6,573 bases of DNA, taken from contig CALCVP010000005.1 in the NCBI GenBank assembly GCA_937907705.1, positions 1-6,573 of the forward strand. The letters run 5' to 3'. Within the stretch, counting starts at the first letter, position 1; each line of letters starts with the position of its first letter. The translations under genes and the position numbers were made by a program. Source of the stretch: an uncultured Prevotella sp. (lineage in GTDB: Bacteria; Bacteroidota; Bacteroidia; Bacteroidales; Bacteroidaceae). Positions 1-5,392 of the stretch are shown piece by piece. Under the pieces are notes generated by a model, which had not been told where the DNA came from, searched no databases, and saw only the letters and a list, made by a program, of their open reading frames with translations.

Positions 1-47
1 GAATGACAGGACCAGAATCTGTAGTGTTACCATTACACCATATCCCA
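1..47 (-). tRNA. tRNA-Gln (anticodon CUG), 5' part only, cut by window edge
   Basis: Read on the minus strand, bases 47 to 1 fold as the first 47 nucleotides of a tRNA. They give a 7-nt acceptor strand (TGGGATA), a D arm with GTGT/ACAC stem around AATGGTA, an anticodon stem ACAGA/CCTGT around the loop TTCTGGT, and the start of the variable region (CATTC). The anticodon CTG reads glutamine codon CAG, and a U at position 1 is usual for bacterial tRNA-Gln. The T arm and 3' acceptor strand lie outside the window. One anticodon-stem pair (31-39) is an A-C mismatch. A promoter about 35 bp upstream fits the gene. Confidence 0.85.
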
Positions 48-84
48 ATTTACAACTCAATCAGTATCTTTCCGAATTGCGATG

Positions 85-115
85 CAAAGGTACACAATTT
101 ATGTTATACCCACAA
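85..115 (-). promoter_or_regulatory. Bacteroidetes-type promoter for the tRNA-Gln gene
   Basis: On the minus strand, TTG (113-115) is followed after exactly 20 bp by TACCTTTG (85-92). This matches the Bacteroidetes primary sigma factor consensus TTG-N19-21-TAnnTTTG. The expected transcription start near 78-80 would leave a leader of about 30 nt before the tRNA. Confidence 0.7.
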
Positions 116-187
116 GCATTTTACGATTTTTTTTCTAAAAAACATCAAAATAACACGTATTTATACCCGATTTACGATAAATCAGTG

Positions 188-195
188 TACCTTTG
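188..195 (+). promoter_or_regulatory. candidate -7 element, promoter P1 of the rsfS side
   Basis: TACCTTTG matches the Bacteroidetes -7 consensus perfectly and faces away from the tRNA promoter. No TTG is found at the expected -33 distance, so the match is partial. The 14 bp at 185-198 are the exact reverse complement of 82-95, which includes the -7 box of the tRNA promoter. If active, transcripts would start near 201-203 and carry a leader of about 265 nt before rsfS. Confidence 0.4.
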
Positions 196-260
196 CATAA
201 ATTAAAGAGGGTTATTATTTCCTTTGGAAAATACCTTTAGTCTGGTTCATTACGCCAACA

Positions 261-268
261 TACCTTTG
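261..268 (+). promoter_or_regulatory. candidate -7 element, promoter P2 of the rsfS side
   Basis: A second perfect TACCTTTG lies 73 bp downstream of the first. A weak -33 relative (TTTAG, 236-240) sits about 20 bp upstream. Transcripts starting near 275 would include the whole 22-bp repeat array in the rsfS leader. Which of the two candidates is used cannot be decided from the sequence. Confidence 0.4.
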
Positions 269-302
269 CAAGTAAGCGCTATCCACAAGGAGCCGTCGCA
301 AC

Positions 303-390
303 AGCTATGCTTTCAGCTTCTGATAGCTATGCTTTCAAAGGCCAAAAGCAGTGCAATCAGGAGCCGAAAGCAGTGCTTTCGCAGACAATG
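303..390 (+). repeat. degenerate 22-bp tandem repeat, four units, each with a dyad core
   Basis: Four copies of a 12-bp core begin at 303, 325, 347 and 369, exactly 22 bp apart: AGCTATGCTTTC twice, AGCAGTGCAATC, then AGCAGTGCTTTC. The 10-bp tails between cores do not match. With three flanking bases the last core (366-380, GAAAGCAGTGCTTTC) is a perfect 15-bp palindrome around a central base, and the others are imperfect versions. The array lies between the candidate promoters and rsfS, so it may be transcribed as leader RNA. Function unknown; it could be a protein-binding array, an RNA structure or a dispersed intergenic repeat. A short stretch on the same strand reads open here, but it looks like no protein. 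Confidence 0.6.
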
Positions 391-465
391 GAAACAGCCC
401 CAAAAGAAGGTTGCAGACAAGCGCCTCTTTCTGTGCATGAAAATCAATAATACATTATTATATTA

Positions 466-825
466 ATGGAACAAATAAATAAATTAGTAGAAGCAATAAC
501 AAACGGAATTCAAGACAAAAAAGGTTCAAAAATAACAATTGTAGACCTGAGTACTATCGAAGGTTCTATCTGCCATTACTTTGTTATTTGTCAAGGAAAC
601 TCACCCTCGCAAGTAGATGCCATCACTGAATCGGTAGAAGAACATGCGCGCTTGGAAGCTGGCGAAAAACCTGTACACGTAACCGGCACCGACAATGCAC
701 AGTGGGTAGCCATGGATTATACTGACGTGATGGTACACATATTCTTGCCTGAAGTGCGTGAATACTACGACTTGGAAAACCTTTGGGAAGATGCCAAGAT
801 GACCGAGATACCCGACCTCGACTAA
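466..825 (+). CDS. rsfS: ribosome silencing factor RsfS (Iojap/DUF143 family)
   Basis: This 119-residue protein has the usual length and hallmarks of RsfS, which binds ribosomal protein uL14 on the large subunit and blocks joining of the subunits, slowing translation in stationary phase or starvation. Visible family motifs are the strand 'KITIVDLS' (22-29), 'CHYFVICQGNS' (36-46), and the C-terminal block 'QWVAMDYTDVMVHIF' (79-93) with 'REYYDLENLWEDA' (98-110). The ATG start lacks a Shine-Dalgarno sequence, as is common in Bacteroidetes; an AT-rich stretch precedes it. Many bacteria place rsfS next to nadD, but in Bacteroidetes it commonly precedes ftsH and cdsA, as here. The gap to ftsH is 168 bp with no clear terminator or TAnnTTTG promoter, so co-transcription with ftsH is likely but inferred. 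Confidence 0.93.
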   Translation: MEQINKLVEAITNGIQDKKGSKITIVDLSTIEGSICHYFVICQGNSPSQVDAITESVEEHARLEAGEKPVHVTGTDNAQWVAMDYTDVMVHIFLPEVREYYDLENLWEDAKMTEIPDLD

Positions 826-831
826 TCTATC

Positions 832-864
832 TGCAACTTTTGCCGTGGTTTTGCAACCCTTGCC
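832..864 (+). repeat. pair of 13-bp imperfect direct repeats in the rsfS-ftsH gap
   Basis: TGCAACTTTTGCC (832-844) and TGCAACCCTTGCC (852-864) differ at two bases and start 20 bp apart. Each has a short GCAA/TTGC dyad. They begin 6 bp after the rsfS stop. No function is evident. The rest of the 168-bp gap holds no gene or recognised signal. Confidence 0.35.
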
Positions 865-993
865 CCTTATGACAACAGTGCAAACAGCACAAGAGCAAGA
901 ACCGAAAGCCACAGCAAGGCATGGCAGAAAGGTTTCTCCAAACAAACCTTGGCACATTATTACATAGAGAATTATTAATCAAGCATATTAGCT

Positions 994-3174
994 ATGGAGC
1001 AAAATAAAAACAACAAGATGCCTAAGTTCAGCATGAGCTGGATTTATATTCTTGTTATCATCGGTTTGATGTCGGTTTATTTTATGGGGGGCGACGGCTT
1101 AGCTGGCAGTGCCAGCCAAACAGCTACCTACACTGACTTCAAGGCCTTTGTTAACAAAGGATATGCTTCTAAAGTAGTTATCAATAAAGACAAGAGCACC
1201 TTAAGAATGTATGTCAAGCCTGAATACATCAGAACTGTATTCAAGCGTGGTGCCGACCAAATGGGCAAGCAACCGTGGCTTGATGTAGAGTTTGGTAGCG
1301 TAGACCAAGTAGAATCGTATCTTACAGCCGAACAGAAAACAGGAAAATTTACGGGTAAATTAGATTACGAAAACAGCAAAGACAACATTTGGACTACCCT
1401 GCTCTATTCATTTGGCCCCATCATATTTTTCTTTGTCATCTGGATGCTTTTCATGAAGCGTATGGGAGGCGGCGGTGCCGGTGGCGCCGGCGTATTCAAC
1501 GTAGGCAAGAGCAAAGCAAAGATGTATGAAAAAGGCGGAGAAATCAACATCACATTCAAAGACGTAGCAGGACAGGAAGGTGCAAAACAGGAGGTGCAAG
1601 AGATTGTAGACTTCTTGAAGAATCCAAGTAAATACACCGAATTGGGCGGCAAAATACCAAAGGGTGCCTTGCTGGTTGGCCCTCCAGGAACAGGTAAGAC
1701 ACTGCTGGCTAAAGCCGTTGCCGGCGAGGCTGGCGTACCTTTCTTCTCTATGAGTGGTTCAGACTTTGTCGAAATGTTTGTAGGTGTAGGTGCCAGCCGT
1801 GTACGCGACTTGTTCCGACAGGCAAAAGAGAAAGCCCCCTGCATCATCTTTATTGACGAGATAGATGCCGTAGGACGCGCACGAAGCAAGAGTCCTAACA
1901 TGGGTGGTAATGATGAACGCGAAAACACGCTGAACGCACTGCTCACAGAGATGGATGGCTTTGGCACCAACAGTGGTGTTATCATATTGGCCGCTACCAA
2001 CCGTGCCGACATGCTTGACTCGGCCTTGCTGCGTGCCGGACGCTTTGACAGACAGATTAATGTTGACCTGCCTGACCTCAATGAGCGCAAAGAAATATTC
2101 AAGGTTCACCTGCGTCCTATCAAGATAGACCCTACTGTTGATGTAGACATGCTGGCCCGCCAGACCCCTGGTTTCTCTGGTGCAGACATTGCAAATGTAT
2201 GTAATGAAGCCGCGCTGATAGCCGCTCGCCACAACAAAACACATGTGGGACGTCAAGACTTCTTGGATGCAGTAGACCGTATCATCGGTGGATTAGAGAA
2301 GAAAACAAAGGTGATGACTGAAGGCGAACGCCGAACCATCGCACTGCATGAAGCTGGACACGCTACTATATCATGGTTCTTGGAACATGCCAATCCTCTG
2401 GTCAAAGTATCTATCGTGCCACGCGGACGCTCATTGGGCGCAGCATGGTACATGCCCGAGGAGCGGCAAATTACAACCAAGGAAGAAATGCTCGACGAGA
2501 TGTGTGCTACATTGGGTGGACGTGCTGCCGAAGAACTGTTTACAGGCCACATATCAACAGGTGCCATGAACGATTTGGAACGCGTAACGAAGAGTGCCTA
2601 TGGCATGATTGCCTATGCGGGTATGGGAGACAAGTTGCCTAATATCTGCTATTACAACAACAATGAATACAACTTCCAAAAGCCCTATTCTGAAACTACC
2701 GCCAAAATAATGGACGATGAGGTGCTGAAGATGATCAATGAGCAATATGACAGGGCCAAGAAGATACTGACAGAGCACAAGGAAGGCCACAACAAGTTGG
2801 CACAGCTGCTGCTCGAACGCGAAGTTATCTTTGCCGAAGATGTGGAGAAGATATTTGGCAAAAGGCCTTGGATTAGCCGCTCTCAGGAAATAATGGAAGA
2901 GGAAGAAGGCAACAAAAAAGCGCAAAACGCTGCTGACACTGAGGCTCAAGCAGAGTCCCATACTGACAGCAACACCGCTACAAGCCAAAACGATGAAGCT
3001 GCAACAGCTAAAAATGGCAGTGAAAAAGCGGACGCCACAACAGTTGCAACAGACCATCAGACTGATGCAGACAGCTCTTCTGCAAACGGCAGTACAGCCG
3101 AACTGAAAACAGAAAAGCCGGCAAGCACTGCTGAAGAAAAAGAAGTAGAGGAACAGCATAATAAAAACAGCTAA
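994..3174 (+). CDS. ftsH: ATP-dependent zinc metalloprotease FtsH
   Basis: FtsH is a membrane-anchored hexameric AAA+ protease that extracts and degrades misfolded membrane proteins and selected cytosolic regulators. Domains in the 726 residues: first membrane segment at about 14-32; extracytoplasmic domain at about 35-130; second membrane segment at about 134-155; Gly-rich linker at 158-166; AAA+ domain with Walker A GPPGTGKT (229-236), pore motif FVGVG (262-266), Walker B IIFIDE (284-289) and the second region of homology near 334-353 with arginines R347, R350 and R353; then the M41 peptidase domain with HEAGH (452-456) and a probable third zinc ligand D527. All key residues are intact. The tail after about residue 637 is a low-complexity stretch rich in Ala, Thr, Glu, Asp, Ser and Lys, longer than in the 644-residue E. 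coli protein. A hairpin terminator follows the stop. Confidence 0.98.
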   Translation: MEQNKNNKMPKFSMSWIYILVIIGLMSVYFMGGDGLAGSASQTATYTDFKAFVNKGYASKVVINKDKSTLRMYVKPEYIRTVFKRGADQMGKQPWLDVEFGSVDQVESYLTAEQKTGKFTGKLDYENSKDNIWTTLLYSFGPIIFFFVIWMLFMKRMGGGGAGGAGVFNVGKSKAKMYEKGGEINITFKDVAGQEGAKQEVQEIVDFLKNPSKYTELGGKIPKGALLVGPPGTGKTLLAKAVAGEAGVPFFSMSGSDFVEMFVGVGASRVRDLFRQAKEKAPCIIFIDEIDAVGRARSKSPNMGGNDERENTLNALLTEMDGFGTNSGVIILAATNRADMLDSALLRAGRFDRQINVDLPDLNERKEIFKVHLRPIKIDPTVDVDMLARQTPGFSGADIANVCNEAALIAARHNKTHVGRQDFLDAVDRIIGGLEKKTKVMTEGERRTIALHEAGHATISWFLEHANPLVKVSIVPRGRSLGAAWYMPEERQITTKEEMLDEMCATLGGRAAEELFTGHISTGAMNDLERVTKSAYGMIAYAGMGDKLPNICYYNNNEYNFQKPYSETTAKIMDDEVLKMINEQYDRAKKILTEHKEGHNKLAQLLLEREVIFAEDVEKIFGKRPWISRSQEIMEEEEGNKKAQNAADTEAQAESHTDSNTATSQNDEAATAKNGSEKADATTVATDHQTDADSSSANGSTAELKTEKPASTAEEKEVEEQHNKNS

Positions 3175-3189
3175 GAACAAAACAGCTAA

Positions 3190-3232
3190 GGGGTGTGCCC
3201 GAACCATCGTTTAGGCATGCCCTTTACTTTTT
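3190..3232 (+). terminator. intrinsic terminator after ftsH
   Basis: GGGGTGTGCC (3190-3199) pairs with GGCATGCCCT (3214-3223) over 10 positions, seven Watson-Crick and three G-T wobble, around a 14-nt loop. A T-rich run (TTTACTTTTT) follows directly. It lies 15 bp after the ftsH stop and suggests that cdsA is transcribed at least partly on its own or by readthrough. Confidence 0.7.
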
Positions 3233-3240
3233 CAGACATA

Positions 3241-3264
3241 CAAGCAAGCGCTTTTCAAGCAAGC
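3241..3264 (+). repeat. short direct repeat in the ftsH-cdsA gap
   Basis: CAAGCAAGC occurs at 3241-3249 and again at 3256-3264, 15 bp apart. It lies in the 204-bp gap after the terminator. I see no strong TAnnTTTG promoter for cdsA in this gap; the nearest candidate, TACCTTAC around 3318-3325, is poor. Confidence 0.3.
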
Positions 3265-3378
3265 TGACATTTGTTTTCACAGATGAGCCAACGCTCACTG
3301 CACAGATAGAAAAACTTACCTTACAAATACAAATAGCATGATTAAAAGCAACCATGCGTCAAAAAAAGTCATTCAACA

Positions 3379-4233
3379 ATGAATAATCTTATAGTCAGAA
3401 CCATTACAGGCGTCATCTTTGTGGCTGCCATCGTAACATGCTTTTTAGACCCTACCGCCATGGAATTTCTCTTTGCCCTTGTAACAGGACTCACCATTTG
3501 GGAATATTGTGGCTTGGTAAACAATATAAAAGGTGTACAGGTCAACCGCTTTATCAGCACCATTGCAGGTGTTTACTTCTTCTTGGCGGTGGGCGGATTC
3601 TGTAGCGGATGGACGCAGACTGGAGCTGTGTTTATTCCTTACCTGCTCACAGTCATTTACCTGTTCATCAGCGAGCTTTACACCAAAGCTGAAAATTCCA
3701 TCAACAATTGGGCATATACCATGTTAGGACAGATGTATATTGCCTTGCCTTTCTCTACTATCAATGTGTTGGCTTTCAACAACACGCCCGACAATCAGAT
3801 AGCGTTCAACTTCATGTTGCCGTTAAGCGTATTCGTCTTCTTATGGACCAACGACAGCGGTGCTTACTGTTTCGGATCCATGTTAGGCAAGCATAAGTTA
3901 TTTCCACGTGTTTCTCCAGGTAAGAGTTGGGAGGGTTCCATCGGTGGATTCATCACTGTAATGGCGGCAGCCGTTATCATCAGCTATGCCTGCGATGCCT
4001 ACGGTGTACAAGTAGGTCTAAACATAATACAATGGCTAGGACTTGGTTTGACAGTAGCAGTGTTCGGCACATGGGGCGATTTGGTAGAATCGCTGTTCAA
4101 GCGCACACTTGGCATCAAAGACAGTGGCAAGATACTGCCGGGCCATGGCGGTATGCTTGACCGCTTCGACTCATCATTAATGGCTATGCCTGCTGCCGTC
4201 GTGTATCTGTACAGCATTGCCATGTTCAGCTAA
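3379..4233 (+). CDS. cdsA: phosphatidate cytidylyltransferase (CDP-diacylglycerol synthase)
   Basis: CdsA joins CTP and phosphatidic acid to make CDP-diacylglycerol, the common precursor of phosphatidylethanolamine, phosphatidylglycerol and cardiolipin, in the inner membrane. The 284-residue protein is polytopic, with hydrophobic segments near 8-22, 28-47, 60-74, 82-100, 113-133, 143-157, 187-206 and 217-231. The family signature is complete at 238-264: SLFKR, then KDSGK, then PGHGGMLDRFD. The upstream conserved blocks TNDSGAY (157-163) and SPGKSWEG (179-186) are also present, so it should be active. The ATG at 3379 is the natural start and directly precedes a hydrophobic segment. It lies 204 bp after ftsH, beyond the hairpin terminator, in the common Bacteroidetes order rsfS-ftsH-cdsA. 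Confidence 0.96.
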   Translation: MNNLIVRTITGVIFVAAIVTCFLDPTAMEFLFALVTGLTIWEYCGLVNNIKGVQVNRFISTIAGVYFFLAVGGFCSGWTQTGAVFIPYLLTVIYLFISELYTKAENSINNWAYTMLGQMYIALPFSTINVLAFNNTPDNQIAFNFMLPLSVFVFLWTNDSGAYCFGSMLGKHKLFPRVSPGKSWEGSIGGFITVMAAAVIISYACDAYGVQVGLNIIQWLGLGLTVAVFGTWGDLVESLFKRTLGIKDSGKILPGHGGMLDRFDSSLMAMPAAVVYLYSIAMFS

Positions 4234-4261
4234 ACAGACAATATATTCTACCTTAAAGAAC

Positions 4262-4317
4262 AAAAAAGTGCAGCCCCTTGTAAGCATAATGTTGTTTACA
4301 AGGGGCTGCACTTTCTC
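4262..4317. terminator. bidirectional terminator between cdsA and the MerR-type gene
   Basis: A perfect 19-bp inverted repeat (4265-4283 and 4296-4314) with a 12-nt loop lies 31 bp after the cdsA stop and 32 bp beyond the stop of the convergent regulator gene. The stem core is GC-rich (GTGCAGCCCCTTG). On the minus strand the stem ends in six T residues (4262-4267 complement). On the plus strand the T tract is short (TTTCT). It should stop transcription from both sides, more strongly from the minus strand. Confidence 0.88.
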
Positions 4318-4346
4318 AGGAAAAGCCGTCATTGATTATCCAAGAC

Positions 4347-4691
4347 TTACAGATAATCAAGGCGCTTCTTCAGTTCCTTCAATTCATCACGGACCTTTAT
4401 CAGTCCTTCCAACACACGCGCTTTACTGTCTGCGCCCTGTCTATTCTCGCGTAGCATCTTGCGAGCTGCTTGCAACTTGAAGCCTCTTACCTTCACAAGA
4501 TTATACACAGTCTTTATGTTCTCTATATCACTCTCGGTATATTGACGCACATTATTGCCGGTGGTCTTAGGTTTGATCATCGGTATTTCTTTCTCCCAAA
4601 AGCGCAACATGCTTTCAGACACATTGAGCATAGCTGCCACCTCTTTGATAGAATAGTAGAGCTTGAGATTTTTGTCTGTATTAAGTGCCAT
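4347..4691 (-). CDS. small MerR-family transcriptional regulator
   Basis: The 114-residue protein carries an N-terminal MerR-type winged helix-turn-helix at about 12-80. 'YSIKEVAAMLNVSESMLRFW' (13-32) is the recognition helix region, followed by a wing with 'GNNVRQYTESDIENI' (45-59) and the helix 'LVKVRGFKLQAARKML' (65-80). The C-terminal part, about 90-112, is charged and Leu/Lys-rich and could form the dimerising coiled coil. There is no metal-binding or drug-binding effector domain, so the signal is unknown. Short MerR proteins of this kind are common and conserved in Bacteroidetes. The ATG at 4691 is the likely start. A possible promoter and a 14-bp palindrome lie just upstream. The gene is convergent with cdsA. 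Targets cannot be told from the sequence; itself or lrgAB are possible. Confidence 0.88.
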   Translation of the reverse strand: MALNTDKNLKLYYSIKEVAAMLNVSESMLRFWEKEIPMIKPKTTGNNVRQYTESDIENIKTVYNLVKVRGFKLQAARKMLRENRQGADSKARVLEGLIKVRDELKELKKRLDYL

Positions 4692-4730
4692 ATTCTAACA
4701 GTGAAAAGAGCTATAATTCTCTTTCTTTTG

Positions 4731-4762
4731 CGAAGTTACTGAAAATATTCATGAATATAAAC
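4731..4762 (-). promoter_or_regulatory. candidate promoter of the MerR-type gene with embedded palindrome
   Basis: On the minus strand TAACTTCG (4731-4738) is one base off the TAnnTTTG -7 consensus and lies about 40 bp before the start codon. A -33-like TTTA (4759-4762) sits 20 bp upstream of it. The spacer contains a perfect 14-bp palindrome, ATATTCATGAATAT (4745-4758). MerR-family regulators typically bind dyads in the promoter spacer, so self-regulation is an attractive inference, not shown. Confidence 0.4.
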
Positions 4763-4833
4763 TATTTTGGTTTCACTTTTCAGTTGCAGACTAATTATTT
4801 AACATTTTTCATCAAATCAATTCCACACAGTTA

Positions 4834-4866
4834 CCGCCTTCCATACCACTTTCGAACATAAGGCGG
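4834..4866. other. inverted repeat in the MerR-lrgA intergenic region
   Basis: CCGCCTT (4834-4840) and AAGGCGG (4860-4866) form a perfect 7-bp stem with a 19-nt loop. It stands out as GC-rich in an AT-rich region and has no T-run on its 3' side in either direction, so it is unlikely to be a terminator. The 326-bp region 4692-5017 otherwise holds only the two promoter candidates and A/T-rich tracts; I see no gene in it. Confidence 0.35.
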
Positions 4867-4954
4867 CTCTGTCGGGACAAGACAAAAAAAGCATCCATAG
4901 CCATTCTCTGTTAAAAAAAACAATAAAAAGTCTTTTCATTTCATTAAAAAGCGT

Positions 4955-4962
4955 TAACTTTG
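4955..4962 (+). promoter_or_regulatory. -7 element of the lrgAB promoter
   Basis: TAACTTTG is a perfect Bacteroidetes -7 box, 55 bp before the lrgA start. The upstream -33 region is T-rich (TTTT at 4933-4936) without a clean TTG. Transcription would start near 4969 and give a leader of about 50 nt. Confidence 0.6.
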
Positions 4963-5017
4963 CAGCCACTAAAAGATTATATTCATTTAATTCAGGATAA
5001 AAAAATCGTTTTCAGCT

Positions 5018-5392
5018 ATGATGATTCGACAACTGGCCATTCTTTTTGGCTGCCTTGCATTAGGCGAACTCATTATCTACTTTACCCACATTCCGCTGCC
5101 GTCCAGCATTCTTGGCATGCTTTTGCTTACACTATTGCTCAAGCTTAAAATTATACGTCTTGAATGGGTGCGTAGCATTTCCGACTTCTTAGTAACCAAC
5201 ATCGGCTTTTTCTTTGTACCGCCAGGCGTAGCTATCATGCTTTATTTCAAGATTATCCAAGCCCAGTTTTGGTCCATTGTAATAGCTTCAGTGGTATCTA
5301 CCGTATTGGTATTGGCTGTTACAGGATGGGTACATCAAATGTATGGCAAAGCAGGACACACTATCCACAACAAAATAGGAGGCAAAAAATGA
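5018..5392 (+). CDS. lrgA: CidA/LrgA family membrane protein
   Basis: The 124-residue protein is small, basic at its end and almost entirely hydrophobic, with four predicted membrane segments near 5-22, 30-45, 60-77 and 85-107. This is the layout of the CidA/LrgA family, described as holin-like proteins affecting murein hydrolase activity, cell death and metabolite export. Family features are 'IPLPSSILGMLLL' (25-37), where most members have PGSILGM, and 'FFFVPPGVAIM' (64-74). A second ATG follows the first directly, so the start is uncertain by one codon. It overlaps lrgB by 4 bp (ATGA), so the two are certainly co-transcribed and probably translationally coupled. No LytSR two-component genes are adjacent. 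The exact cellular role in Bacteroidetes is not established from sequence. Confidence 0.88.
   Translation: MMIRQLAILFGCLALGELIIYFTHIPLPSSILGMLLLTLLLKLKIIRLEWVRSISDFLVTNIGFFFVPPGVAIMLYFKIIQAQFWSIVIASVVSTVLVLAVTGWVHQMYGKAGHTIHNKIGGKK
5377..5382 (+). promoter_or_regulatory. strong Shine-Dalgarno sequence for lrgB
   Basis: AGGAGG lies 6 bp before the lrgB ATG, inside the last codons of lrgA. It supports the ATG at 5389 over an upstream in-frame start at 5269. Such a site is unusual in Bacteroidetes, though it may simply reflect the Gly-Gly codons of lrgA. Confidence 0.5.

Noticed and set aside
3..200. 65-codon plus-strand open frame
   Set aside because: It is antisense to the tRNA-Gln gene and its promoter, and shows no protein-like features.
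303..390. CRISPR array
   Set aside because: The conserved core is only 12 bp, it is degenerate, and the variable parts are 10 bp. No cas genes are present.
224..466. 80-codon open frame with TTG start that ends in a TAATG overlap with rsfS
   Set aside because: It spans the 22-bp repeats and a candidate promoter, has a rare start, and its translation shows no domain or normal composition. The overlap with the rsfS ATG is suggestive of coupling but most likely chance.
1404..2102. 232-codon minus-strand open frame inside ftsH
   Set aside because: It lies opposite the most conserved part of ftsH (AAA+ domain) and reads as a low-complexity Ser/Pro/Ala-rich shadow.
2554..3207. 217-codon minus-strand open frame opposite the ftsH 3' part
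   Set aside because: Cys/Phe/Val-rich shadow of the FtsH peptidase domain and tail; it also runs through the terminator.
4860..4900. Terminator from the AAGGCGG arm and following A-rich run
   Set aside because: The run is A on the plus strand, so there is no T tract downstream of the stem in either direction.
5269..5388. Upstream extension of lrgB
   Set aside because: These 40 codons lie inside lrgA in another frame and have no family similarity; the ATG at 5389 has the overlap and Shine-Dalgarno.
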